From assembly GCF_001885095.1 (NCBI RefSeq), contig NZ_LZDD01000001.1, positions 930,001 to 994,000 on the forward strand: a stretch of 64,000 nucleotides of DNA. The letters are read 5' to 3'. The stretch is from Streptococcus bovimastitidis (GTDB taxonomy: Bacteria; Bacillota; Bacilli; Lactobacillales; Streptococcaceae). A model generated the notes under the pieces. It saw only the letters and a program-made list of their open reading frames with translations, searched no databases and had not been told where the DNA came from. Positions 56,301 through 64,000 of the stretch are shown piece after piece. The position numbers were made by a program, and so were the translations under genes. Each line of letters starts with the position of its first letter. The stretch's first letter is position 1.

Positions 56301-57971
56301 TTATGGTGTCACATTTGATGTTTGGGTACTAGATTCAATAGTGACATTTTGTAAGTAATTGTCTTGACCAACTTGGCCCTTGAAGTGATCTCCTGCTTTG
56401 ATAAATGGAAGTTGATCCGGCGTATCCTTGCTGGCTTTGATTTTATAGACCTTGCCTTCAGAAAAAAGGTAATAAATGGTATTTCCAGAAATCATTTGAC
56501 TGGCTACTTGTTCAACCTGACCAGAAACTTTTTCCACTTTCTGACCACTATCAGCTTGCGAAGATAAGCCACTGGTGTCGCGGTCCGTAAATTGAGCAAT
56601 CAAGGCTTCAATATCATTATTGACTGTCACTTGTTGATAATCTTCCGCATCAACCAAGGCATATGATTTAATCAGACCGGCATCATCTTTCAAGGACACC
56701 AAATAGAAAGCTTTATCATTTAACTTAACCAAAACTGGCGCTGTTGCTTGATAACCTTTCTCTTGAACTTCGCCTTCGGCGGATCGCTTCGCTGAGCTCT
56801 CAGTCGCTGAAGAAAGCTTGTAATTAGTGACCTCTCGAGTCCGCATATTGACTAAAATAAAGCCAAGATTTGACGAATCAGCTGTTGCCGAGGTAATACC
56901 TGTATAGAGATAGAGGTCCGAACCAATGGTCAAATAATTATAATTATCAGTGGTTTTTTTAACACCTGACTGACTAAAGACGGTATTCCAATAACCATTT
57001 TGATAAGTATAATGGTCGTTAACTCTTTCCAGAACATTTGAGGCTGAATAAACACGGTCAACCCATTTAGGAATTGCTTTTAAACTGTAATGCTTGGTTT
57101 TACCAGTGACAGCATCCAGTAATATAGCACCTGTTGGATCGGGTGAAGACAGGCCAAAACGTGGTTTATAAGTAGTTGCAACATAATAAGGATTGCCTTG
57201 ATCATCCACTTCAAATGATGGATCACCAAAAATGGTAAAAGGATGCGTAAACCGTAAATGGCGCAAGGTATCTCGGAAAAGGTACTCAGAACTTGAGTAT
57301 TTCATTGCCTTTTGTAAACGAACCAATTGGGCCTTACCAGTGGTTTGATTGACTTTCACATAATAATCAATCCCCTCTTGGCGGTTGGTCGCCCACTTCC
57401 AAAAACTCTTATACTCCAGAGGTGAAACGCGATAAGGTTGTTTACCTATTGTAATTTGACGGTATTCTTTGGAAATACCAAATTGGGACACTTTGTCAAT
57501 TGTTCCAAGATAGGTATCGCCTATCTTCTCCGCTGATTCTCGGTCCAGCAAAGCTAGAGTTGAAATATTGCTTTCAGGGAAATCTTTCTTGAAATCTGCA
57601 CTCTTTACGTTGATCACGTCAGCATAAGCTTTAGCTCTAAAAAGACGGGTATTAAAGAAAGACAAGACCCCAATAACCAGAGCTATCCCAAGAATAGCCA
57701 GAGTCAGCCAACGGTTGATACCGGAAAAAAGATTGAAATTCTGGGTAACATCTTTGACTTTCCCTTTTGCTTTCGAGTTGGTAAAAAGACTTTGAATCCC
57801 ATCTGAAAGAGAGTGGATATAAAGATTAACCATTAAGATGACAAGGAGGAAGATAACAAATAACCAAAACTCACCACTCCAAATATTGATTGGTGGCAGA
57901 TTGATCCAGTAATAAGAGGCAATCACAATCAGGGAAATCAAAGTTACCAAGACATGCATTTTTCTTTTCAT
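56301..57971 (-). CDS. Large membrane-anchored protein of unknown function
   Basis: A 556-residue protein with three N-terminal hydrophobic segments (about 7-23, 33-51 and 92-108) and then about 440 residues of predicted extracellular domain. The soluble part is rich in Tyr and beta-type sequence, for example GNPYYVATTYKPRFGLSSPDPTGAILLDAVTGKTKHY, which suggests a beta-propeller or PepSY-like fold. No family is recognised with confidence. It stands alone behind its own promoter. Possibly cell-envelope related. Confidence 0.75.
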   Translation of the reverse strand: MKRKMHVLVTLISLIVIASYYWINLPPINIWSGEFWLFVIFLLVILMVNLYIHSLSDGIQSLFTNSKAKGKVKDVTQNFNLFSGINRWLTLAILGIALVIGVLSFFNTRLFRAKAYADVINVKSADFKKDFPESNISTLALLDRESAEKIGDTYLGTIDKVSQFGISKEYRQITIGKQPYRVSPLEYKSFWKWATNRQEGIDYYVKVNQTTGKAQLVRLQKAMKYSSSEYLFRDTLRHLRFTHPFTIFGDPSFEVDDQGNPYYVATTYKPRFGLSSPDPTGAILLDAVTGKTKHYSLKAIPKWVDRVYSASNVLERVNDHYTYQNGYWNTVFSQSGVKKTTDNYNYLTIGSDLYLYTGITSATADSSNLGFILVNMRTREVTNYKLSSATESSAKRSAEGEVQEKGYQATAPVLVKLNDKAFYLVSLKDDAGLIKSYALVDAEDYQQVTVNNDIEALIAQFTDRDTSGLSSQADSGQKVEKVSGQVEQVASQMISGNTIYYLFSEGKVYKIKASKDTPDQLPFIKAGDHFKGQVGQDNYLQNVTIESSTQTSNVTP

Positions 57972-58030
57972 AAGCTAACCTTTTCTAGAATGTATTATCT
58001 TCTATTATAGCACATTATGAAAGGGATTTC

Positions 58031-58663
58031 TCAATTACCATTTTTATAAAAGCGATAAGAATAAATAATAGGAAAAGCAATCATAATCGTTAACAATATT
58101 CCAAAAACGATACCGTTACTAATTTTAAGTAAGCCAAAAATCAAAATCAAGAGACCACCTGCTACCCAAACTTTTCCAGCTAATCGATGCGTTTTATTCC
58201 AGTTATTCTCATTATTTAAGGTCCAAGGAACTCGGATCCCAACAGTATAGTTTTGACGAATTTTTGGTAAATAGTTTCCGATAACCAAGAAAACAAGGCC
58301 CATAAAGATATTGGCATTGAAAGTCATGCCATGTCCAGAGCCAGTGGCTGCAAAGAAGACCATGGTTTGGGCAAAGAGCGATATGGCTGGGACAATCCAA
58401 TAGACCAGACCAGCCATTTTTCTAAGCCGCCCTGATTTAGGGTCTTTGGAAACTAGCCAAACCGTAAAAAGATGGATGGCTAACATAAATAAGGGTAAGA
58501 AAAAGACGGCAAAGGTTTTACTGGAATAATCATCAGCTTTGCCAGAAAAATCAAAGTGGGTTGGTACTTGATTTGGCAATTGTTTCCATAGTAGCAAGCC
58601 AATTAAAATTGGTAAAAGTGTCACTAAACTAGTTATTAACAAGTGTTTTTTATTGATTTTCAT
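58031..58663 (-). CDS. sdpI: SdpI-family immunity membrane protein
   Basis: A 210-residue protein with six hydrophobic segments. It has an N-terminal DUF1648-like part (LLLWKQLPNQVPTHFDFSGKADDYSSK) and the SdpI domain (IGNYLPKIRQNYTVGIRVPWTLNNENNWNKTHRLAGK). In Bacillus SdpI gives immunity to the SdpC killing peptide and sequesters SdpR. No sdpABC is present here. It overlaps the ArsR-type regulator by 14 nt. Confidence 0.9.
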   Translation of the reverse strand: MKINKKHLLITSLVTLLPILIGLLLWKQLPNQVPTHFDFSGKADDYSSKTFAVFFLPLFMLAIHLFTVWLVSKDPKSGRLRKMAGLVYWIVPAISLFAQTMVFFAATGSGHGMTFNANIFMGLVFLVIGNYLPKIRQNYTVGIRVPWTLNNENNWNKTHRLAGKVWVAGGLLILIFGLLKISNGIVFGILLTIMIAFPIIYSYRFYKNGN

Positions 58664-58931
58664 TATTCTTATCTCCTCTTAGATCTGATAACCAAACCAT
58701 GACATCCTCTAGGACCGAGGTGTTAATCTCATAATAAATAAAATTTTTAACCTTATTTTCTTCAATCAAATTGGCTTTTTTCAAGATGTTTAAGTGATAA
58801 GAAACCGAAGCCTGTGCCAAATCAAATTGCTTGGCAATCTCTCCTGCTGACCACTCACCCTCTTTTAAAAGATTGAGAATTTCCCGGCGGACCGGATCGG
58901 ATAAAGCCTTAAAAGTTTCTGCGAAGCCCAT
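58650..58931 (-). CDS. sdpR: ArsR-family regulator (SdpR-like)
   Basis: A 93-residue winged-helix repressor. The start MGFAETFKALSDPVRREILNLLKEGEWSAGEI and the recognition helix QASVSYHLNILKKANLIEE are typical of SdpR-type ArsR proteins, with no metal-binding cysteines. It probably represses itself and sdpI; two 22-bp operator-like repeats flank the promoter. Confidence 0.92.
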   Translation of the reverse strand: MGFAETFKALSDPVRREILNLLKEGEWSAGEIAKQFDLAQASVSYHLNILKKANLIEENKVKNFIYYEINTSVLEDVMVWLSDLRGDKNNENQ

Positions 58932-58946
58932 TGGATAACCTCCGTC

Positions 58947-59023
58947 TATTTCGAAATTTTTCTAAATATATTATAACACTCACTAACTAAAAAGCAAGAG
59001 CTATTTCGAAAAAATTTAAAATA
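58947..59023. promoter_or_regulatory. sdpRI promoter with two operator-like repeats
   Basis: Two 22-bp elements with TATTT and AAATA ends and a TATTTCGAAA start lie at 58947-58968 and 59002-59023, centres 55 bp apart. Between them is an extended -10, TGTTATAAT (minus strand, hexamer 58970-58975), with TTGCTT as a possible -35. The sites bracket the promoter, as expected for autorepression. Confidence 0.6.
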
Positions 59024-59103
59024 GATTTTAAAGGTGTGAAAATTCGCTTGATAAGCGCTTTTTTGCTAGAATAGACTTATCTTAAGACAGAAAGAGATTC
59101 AAA

Positions 59104-59931
59104 ATGAAACTGATTTCCTGGAATATTGATTCCTTAAACGCAGCCTTGACCGGTGAATCACCACGCGCCCTTCTTTCACGCGCTGTAATCGACACTTTAG
59201 TAGCTCAAAACGCTGACATTATTGCTATTCAAGAAACAAAATTATCAGCAACTGGCCCTACTAAAAAACACATGGACATTATCGAAAGTTATTTTCCTGA
59301 TTACGTTCACGTTTGGCGCTCATCCGTTGAACCTGCCCGCAAAGGTTATGCTGGAACTATGTTCCTCTATAAAAAAGAACTAAACCCAATTGTTTCCTTC
59401 CCTGAAATTGGAGCACCTTCAACAATGGATGCTGAAGGACGGATTATCACACTTGAATTTGATGATTGTTTTGTTACTCAAGTTTATACACCAAACGCTG
59501 GAGATGCTTTAAAACGTCTCGAAGACCGCCAACTATGGGATATCAAATATGCTGAATACTTAGCAGAGTTAGATGCCCAAAAACCAGTACTGGCTACAGG
59601 TGACTATAACGTTGCCCACAATGAAATCGACTTGGCAAACCCAGCTAGCAACCGCCGTTCCGCTGGCTTTACCGATGAAGAACGTGCTGGCTTTACCATG
59701 CTTTTAGGCAAGGGCTTTACCGATACCTTCCGTCACATCCATGGTGATATTCCTAATGTCTACACCTGGTGGGCACAACGAAGCAAAACCAGCAAAATCA
59801 ACAACACTGGCTGGAGAATTGACTACTGGTTAACCTCAAATCGTGTTGCTGATAAAGTTCTAAAGTCTGAAATGTTAGACTCAGGTACTCGCCAGGACCA
59901 TACCCCTATCCTTCTTGAAATTGACCTATAA
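59104..59931 (+). CDS. exoA: Exodeoxyribonuclease III / AP endonuclease
   Basis: A 275-residue EEP-fold nuclease that incises abasic sites. It starts MKLISWNIDSLNAAL and has IAIQETKLS (catalytic Glu), GDYNVAHNEIDLANP (Asp/Asn), and the C-terminal DHTPILLEI with the catalytic His. Complements MutM in base excision. alkD begins one base after its stop, suggesting cotranscription of two DNA repair genes. Confidence 0.96.
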   Translation: MKLISWNIDSLNAALTGESPRALLSRAVIDTLVAQNADIIAIQETKLSATGPTKKHMDIIESYFPDYVHVWRSSVEPARKGYAGTMFLYKKELNPIVSFPEIGAPSTMDAEGRIITLEFDDCFVTQVYTPNAGDALKRLEDRQLWDIKYAEYLAELDAQKPVLATGDYNVAHNEIDLANPASNRRSAGFTDEERAGFTMLLGKGFTDTFRHIHGDIPNVYTWWAQRSKTSKINNTGWRIDYWLTSNRVADKVLKSEMLDSGTRQDHTPILLEIDL

Positions 59932-59932
59932 G

Positions 59933-60594
59933 ATGACAAGCCAAGAAAAATTTGATTTGCTTGAAAAGCGTATGGCCTCCCAAGCTGATACTGGACAAGC
60001 TGAAAAAATGGCGGCCTATATGAAAAACCATTTTGACTTTTACGGCATTCCTGCGTGCCCTCGTCGCCTCATCTACAAGGACTTAATAGCTGCAGACAAG
60101 AAAGCTAAAAGCATTGACTGGCTCTTGCTAGATCTTGCCTGGGCAAGTCCAAACGGGAACTGCACTACTTTGTCTGTGATTATCTAAAGGCTTTGACTAA
60201 ATGGCTAAGCTTTGACCATGTTCCCAAACTCTTAACCTATGTCACCAGCAATCAGTGGTGGGATTCTATCGACCATTTTGACCATATTTTGGGCAGCATT
60301 GAGAACAACAGGCGGGATGCATTCATGTTGGAGCTCTCGCTGTCAGAGGATTTCTGGTTGCGACGCATCGCCATCGATCATCAGTTGGGCAAAAAGGATA
60401 AAACCAAGCCGGAACTTTTGGCTGCTATTATCTTAAACAATCTGGGATCTTCAGAATTCTTCATTAATAAAGCCATCGGTTGGAGTTTGCGGGATTATTC
60501 GAAGACCAATCCTGACTGGGTGCGAGAATTCGTCAAAGAACATAAAAATCAAATGGCACCACTTTCAATTAGAGAAGCAAGGAAATATATCTAA
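59933..60594 (+). pseudogene. alkD: DNA alkylation repair enzyme (AlkD family), one frameshift
   Basis: Frame 1 starts MTSQEKFDLLEKRMASQ and runs to 60187; frame 2 continues KRELHYFVCDYLKALTKWLSFDHVPKLL to the normal C-terminus (MAPLSIREARKYI). Adding one A to the AAA near 60156 joins them as ...AWASPKRELHYF. The span is 662 nt, one base short of 221 codons, which fits a single deletion. AlkD glycosylases are HEAT-like and about 220-230 residues. Either a real pseudogene or an assembly error; the gene directly follows exoA. Confidence 0.88.
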
Positions 60595-60601
60595 GGATTA
60601 A

Positions 60602-60630
60602 GCATTATCAAGATTTTGGTAATGCATTTT
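60602..60630 (+). terminator. Weak terminator after alkD
   Basis: GCATTA and TAATGC arms with a 12-base loop, followed by ATTTTTC. Confidence 0.45.
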
Positions 60631-60690
60631 TCGTTTCAAAACCACTTCGACAGTTCCATCTTTAAATCCTTTTTTTAAAAATCAAATATT

Positions 60691-60719
60691 TTGTCAATTT
60701 AATCAAGTCAAGTTATAAT
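60691..60719 (+). promoter_or_regulatory. Promoter of the VOC gene pair
   Basis: -35 TTGTCA (60691-60696), a 17-bp spacer and -10 TATAAT (60714-60719), 37 bp before the ATG at 60756. Confidence 0.75.
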
Positions 60720-60755
60720 AACACATCACTATATATTAATAATTGGAGACACGAA

Positions 60756-61130
60756 ATGATTTCTAAATCTACAACCATGCTTTATGTTAATGACACTGAA
60801 GCTGCAATGACTTTCTGGACAGAAAAAATGGGCTTTGTCATTACTGACCAAGCTGACTCAGAAGATTTCAAATCTTTTGAAGTTGCCCCATCACTAGATT
60901 CAGCAACAAAATTTGGAATCCACAACAAAGATATGGTTGCTCAAGCAAACCCAGGCATGAACGTTGGCTTCCCATCACTACTTTTTGAAACTGATGATTT
61001 AGAAGCTGAATACAAAACACTAACTGAAAATGGTGTGGCTACAAACCCTATCATGGAATACCAAGGTATGGTTCATTTTACTTTCCAAGATAACGAAGGT
61101 AACTACATCGCTGTTCGTCAAACAATTTAA
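60756..61130 (+). CDS. VOC superfamily protein
   Basis: A 124-residue glyoxalase/bleomycin-resistance fold protein starting MISKSTTMLYVNDTEAAMTFWTEKMGF and ending HFTFQDNEGNYIAVRQTI. The metal-ligand pattern of true glyoxalases is incomplete at the start, so catalysis or a binding role cannot be decided. It is followed after 21 bp by another VOC gene. Confidence 0.85.
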   Translation: MISKSTTMLYVNDTEAAMTFWTEKMGFVITDQADSEDFKSFEVAPSLDSATKFGIHNKDMVAQANPGMNVGFPSLLFETDDLEAEYKTLTENGVATNPIMEYQGMVHFTFQDNEGNYIAVRQTI

Positions 61131-61151
61131 TTTTCTAAAAGGAGAAAACAC

Positions 61152-61568
61152 ATGGTAACTGCACTTAATGTCTACTTAGTAACAAATGGAAACGGTAAAG
61201 AAGCTGTTGAATTTTACAAAGATGCTTTCAATGCTGAAATCACTAATTTAATGTTCTGGAAAGATGGTGTTCCAGATTGTCCTAAAGATCGCGAAGATCT
61301 TGTGATGAATGCCCAAATGGAATTTAATGGCATCCGTCTTCAATTATCAGATGAAAATCCTGATTTTGAATACAAAGCTGGTGGCAACATGTCAGCAGCA
61401 CTTATCGTTGATAGCATTGAAGAAGCTCAAGAGCTTTATGCTAAATTAACTGTTAATGCTCAAGAAATCGTTATGGAACTCCAAGAAATGTTCTGGAGCC
61501 CAGCCTACGCTAACTTTATCGACCAATTCGGTATCATGTGGCAAATCAATACAGAACTTGCAAACTAA
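61152..61568 (+). CDS. PhnB-like VOC superfamily protein
   Basis: A 138-residue protein similar to the PhnB/3-demethylubiquinone methyltransferase-like VOC group: start ALNVYLVTNGNGKEAVEFYKDAF, middle VMNAQMEFNGIRLQLSDENP, end WSPAYANFIDQFGIMWQIN. Function unknown. AAAGGAG precedes the ATG. It shares the upstream promoter with the other VOC gene and ends at a perfect hairpin. Confidence 0.85.
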   Translation: MVTALNVYLVTNGNGKEAVEFYKDAFNAEITNLMFWKDGVPDCPKDREDLVMNAQMEFNGIRLQLSDENPDFEYKAGGNMSAALIVDSIEEAQELYAKLTVNAQEIVMELQEMFWSPAYANFIDQFGIMWQINTELAN

Positions 61569-61573
61569 TCCAA

Positions 61574-61605
61574 AAAGAAGTTAGGAATAGAATCCTAACT
61601 TCTTT
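61574..61605 (+). terminator. Terminator after the VOC pair
   Basis: A perfect 13-bp stem, AAAGAAGTTAGGA / TCCTAACTTCTTT, with a six-base loop. The same stem core ends the CDF gene at 63171. Confidence 0.85.
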
Positions 61606-62240
61606 GCATATAAAGACAAAATATCAGTCTTTACTTTTTTAATGCTTTTCTATTTCGGTTTCGGACGGTAGGTCAAACAGTCAGTGAATTGACTGTTTGA
61701 GGAAAACCCAGTAATTACATGCCTAAATCATGATCCCTAAGCGTCTCATGATTTTCGAGTTGCTTATTAAGAGATATGCCATTATCACCGCTATAGAAAA
61801 GTATTTTTTAATGACTAAATGTCACTTTTGAATCCCTTAAGTAAATTATTTTTAGTTACTTCATTTTTATTTCGTATATTATTTAGTTGAAGAGCCTTTT
61901 TCTAATCCTATTATGTCAGTAAATATTCGTCTCATCTAATATTTCTACGTCATTCGTTCACATGTCAAACGATCAAATTATTGAAAATAATGTTGTCTAC
62001 CGCTAGATGTTTGATTGAAACCAGACTTATAAGTATCTCTATATTAAAAACTGTTTAAAACGATTGCTTATTATACTTTATATTTTGCTCAAATGAAAAG
62101 TTTCTTATTTTAGAACTTGAATTCAATTAAATCTTAATAGAAATACCTAAAACATAACATTTGTCTTCAATCAGATAGAGACATCATCAGTTGCATCATT
62201 TAAAGTCACTTTTGTTTTTTAAATTTTCTCATGATATAAT
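61606..62240. other. About 650 bp with no recognisable gene
   Basis: AT-rich sequence with no frame longer than a few dozen codons that looks coding. It contains a perfect 11-bp hairpin with TCAAACAGTCA / TGACTGTTTGA arms (61673-61700) and no T-run. The rest shows no repeats, tRNA or clear promoter. It may hold a degraded gene or an unannotated RNA. Confidence 0.5.
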
Positions 62241-62269
62241 AATATTATAATTATTAAAAAGGAGGAAAA

Positions 62270-63172
62270 ATGAACTACAAAAATATAGAAAAAAAAGCAC
62301 TTTTAATCTCTTCAACTGTTAATGGCATTAATGCTTTCGCTGGTATTTTTATTTATATTATCACGGGATTAAACGCACTTTTATTAGATAGTGTCTTTTC
62401 GGTCATTGGTCTTGTTTCTTCAATTGCTGCTATCTATATTAGTAAAAATAGCCACAAAAAAACAGATAATTTTCCTAGGGGTCTCTATTTCTTGGAGCCA
62501 TTATTTGGGGTATTAAAATCAATAGCTACTTTAATGTTACTGCTGATTGCACTTCTTGAAAGTGGCGCAGTCGCTTATTCATATTTTACATATGGTGAAG
62601 GTGAACTCATCCACACAGGTCCCGTTTTACCCTATACAATTCTAACAGGTATGCTTTGCTTCGCCCTTTCCTACTATAACCATCGAAAAAATAAGGCAAT
62701 CAATAATCTTAGTACAATTTTACATGCTGAAAGCAAGGCAAATTTAGTTGACGGTCTTATCTCCATTGGTATCGGAATAACCGTTTTTCTTCTAAATTTC
62801 ATCAGTCAAGATGGACATCTGGGCTTTTTCCATTACACAGGTGATTTTTTTATCACGGTTATATTAGTGCTTTTTTCCTTTAAAGAGCCCTTAACGATAT
62901 TAATCCATTCCTTTAAAGAATTTGCCTATTCGACAGTTCAAAATGAAAAACTTGAAGAAGCAATCGTTTATATTGTTAATCACCATCTAAAAGAACATCA
63001 AGATGATTATGACATTTTTGTTCATAAACAAGGAATGCAAATAAACGTCAGAATATTAATTTTAGATCTTGAAAGTCATCACATTATCAAACAGTTTGCT
63101 TTAAAAAAGGCAGATTTATTGAATCATTTACGAAAAAAATTTGATCAAATTCATCTAGAATTTGTTTTCTAA
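62270..63172 (+). CDS. Cation diffusion facilitator (CDF) family transporter
   Basis: A 300-residue metal exporter with six hydrophobic segments and a C-terminal cytoplasmic domain (about 215-300). The TM2 motif is NALLLDSVFS with Asp40, and TM5 has HAESKANLVDG (H-x-x-x-K...D), so the metal site differs from the classical zinc His/Asp set. The substrate metal is uncertain. AAAAGGAGG precedes the ATG. It ends at a long bidirectional terminator. Confidence 0.85.
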   Translation: MNYKNIEKKALLISSTVNGINAFAGIFIYIITGLNALLLDSVFSVIGLVSSIAAIYISKNSHKKTDNFPRGLYFLEPLFGVLKSIATLMLLLIALLESGAVAYSYFTYGEGELIHTGPVLPYTILTGMLCFALSYYNHRKNKAINNLSTILHAESKANLVDGLISIGIGITVFLLNFISQDGHLGFFHYTGDFFITVILVLFSFKEPLTILIHSFKEFAYSTVQNEKLEEAIVYIVNHHLKEHQDDYDIFVHKQGMQINVRILILDLESHHIIKQFALKKADLLNHLRKKFDQIHLEFVF

Positions 63173-63206
63173 AAAGAAGTTAGGAAAAATCCTAACTTCT
63201 TTTTTT
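63171..63206. terminator. Bidirectional terminator, CDF gene / ArsC-family gene
   Basis: A perfect 15-bp stem, AAAAAGAAGTTAGGA / TCCTAACTTCTTTTT, with an AAAA loop and T-rich flank. Confidence 0.9.
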
Positions 63207-63558
63207 ACTTAAATAATTCTCCGTAGGGTTTACGAGCCCCAATTTGGATGACTTGTTTATCCTTTACTAAAATGGGACGTTTGATTAACATGCCATCTTG
63301 GGAGAGCAATTGTGCAGCTTCCTCAATGCTTAAATCGTCAATCTTATCCTTTAGACCCATTTCTTTGTAAGAGTTACCACTGGTGTTGAAAAAATTCTTC
63401 ATGGTAAAGTCTGAAGTCTCCATCCACTCCTTCAAAAGCTCTGCCTTAGGAGGTGTGGTCTTGATATCGACCGACTCAAAATCGGAGATATACTGCTTCA
63501 AATCTGCCTTGGCTTTTCGACAAGTGGAACATTTTGGGTATTCATAAAAAGTGTACAT
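63205..63558 (-). CDS. ArsC/Spx family protein
   Basis: A 117-residue thioredoxin-like protein of the ArsC/Spx family. It starts MYTFYEYPKCSTCRKAKADLK, with a CSTC pair (Cys10, Cys13), and has IKRPILVKDKQVIQIG in the second half. The CxxC pattern and length fit the YffB/Spx-like group rather than a proven arsenate reductase. It lies 2 bp after ogt. Confidence 0.88.
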   Translation of the reverse strand: MYTFYEYPKCSTCRKAKADLKQYISDFESVDIKTTPPKAELLKEWMETSDFTMKNFFNTSGNSYKEMGLKDKIDDLSIEEAAQLLSQDGMLIKRPILVKDKQVIQIGARKPYGELFK

Positions 63559-63560
63559 GT

Positions 63561-64000
63561 CTATCCTTTCTCCTTTTCTAATAGCCAGATTTTTTTATCA
63601 AGGCCACCGGCATAACCCGTCAATTGACCCTGGGATCCCAAAACGCGATGGCAGGGCACAAAAATGCTTAAGGGATTATGACCAACCGCTCCCCCGACCG
63701 CCTGAGCCGACTTGCAGTTCAAAGCCATGGCAATTTGACCGTAAGTTCTTGTTTCTCCATGGGGAATAGTCTGCAAATAGGTCCAAACCCGCTGGCGAAA
63801 ATCGGTCCCATTTAAAGCAATAAAGTCAGCAACAGCAGGCTTTTCCTGGTTAAAATAAGCATCTAGCCATTGACAAGCCGCTGCTAAGGGCGCATTGACC
63901 TCTTCCAGTGGTACTTGCTTTATCCCAGCTTCAAAGTATTTTTGATTGAGAAACCAAGCACCAATCAGGGCTGACTCATCCGCAATTAATGAGATAGGAC
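63561..64000 (-). CDS. ogt: Methylated-DNA-protein-cysteine methyltransferase, 5' end cut off
   Basis: Repairs O6-alkylguanine by transferring the alkyl group to its own cysteine. The visible 146 residues include the family N-terminal part (SLIADESALIGAWFLNQKYF) and the catalytic IFVPCHRVLGSQGQLTGYAGGLDKKIWLLE. The start lies beyond base 64000. It is cotranscribed with the downstream ArsC-family gene (2-bp gap). Confidence 0.95.
   Translation of the reverse strand, partial: PISLIADESALIGAWFLNQKYFEAGIKQVPLEEVNAPLAAACQWLDAYFNQEKPAVADFIALNGTDFRQRVWTYLQTIPHGETRTYGQIAMALNCKSAQAVGGAVGHNPLSIFVPCHRVLGSQGQLTGYAGGLDKKIWLLEKEKG

Noticed and set aside
59933..60594. Programmed frameshift in alkD
   Set aside because: No slippery heptamer or downstream structure at the joint; a simple deletion explains it.
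61673..61700. Hairpin as a CRISPR repeat or terminator
   Set aside because: Single copy, no spacers, no cas genes and no T-run.

Overview
The window is about 64 kb of low-GC Firmicute chromosome from a Streptococcus, most likely the pyogenic group (S. uberis, S. parauberis or a relative). The evidence is gene content and order: ccpA/pepQ divergent, pmrA-rpmG-secG-rnr-smpB, mutM-coaE, ybeY-dgkA-era, frr-pyrH, rplK-rplA, the MtsABC manganese/iron importer with its DtxR-type regulator, and glmU-NUDIX-macP-mtnN. Species cannot be fixed from the sequence alone. Most genes lie on the minus strand.

Layout. 1-8.1 kb: 3' truncated ccpA, pepQ, and a lactose/cellobiose-type PTS operon (EIIB, BglG-type regulator, EIIA, an unknown membrane protein, EIIC, a DUF871 protein) with a readable promoter, cre site and palindrome. 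8.1-18.3 kb: nitroreductase, glyoxalase, the trans-translation and RNA-decay genes smpB and rnr, secG, rpmG, an efflux pump, a HerA-like ATPase, yczE-like gene, coaE and mutM. 18.4-21.4 kb: AT-rich accessory cassette with an enterocin-A-type immunity protein, an ABC transporter with two membrane subunits, and a small secreted protein I cannot identify. 21.5-26.3 kb: two paralogous NUDIX hydrolases around era-dgkA-ybeY, a uracil-DNA glycosylase-like gene and phoH. 26.4-29.9 kb: a decaying patch with a frameshifted Rgg-type regulator, a broken ABC exporter and a 5'-deleted oleate hydratase.

30-40 kb is core: msrA, cvfB, frr, pyrH, rplA, rplK (both ribosomal genes preceded by likely L1-binding sites), a baeRF-family protein and ftsK. 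40-50 kb: cyclophilin lipoprotein, mtsABC/mtsR, mtnN, macP, NUDIX, glmU, an oxidoreductase, an acetyltransferase, a short-chain dehydrogenase and a DUF2829 (Tad2-like) protein. 50-64 kb: a CorA-like transporter, brnQ, metG, a DUF1275 protein, tRNA-Ser(UGA), a large membrane-anchored unknown, an sdpRI-like immunity pair, exoA, a frameshifted alkD, two VOC proteins, a CDF transporter, an ArsC/Spx-family protein and 5' truncated ogt.

No insertion sequence, integrase, prophage, rRNA or CRISPR array was seen. The main leads are the 18.4-21.4 kb secreted-protein/ABC cassette with a perfect 39-bp in-frame tandem duplication, the DUF871 protein standing where a phospho-glycosidase would be expected, the chromosomal Tad2-like gene, paired L1 sites in the rplK-rplA operon, twin operator-like repeats at sdpRI, and the decay patch next to the Rgg regulator.
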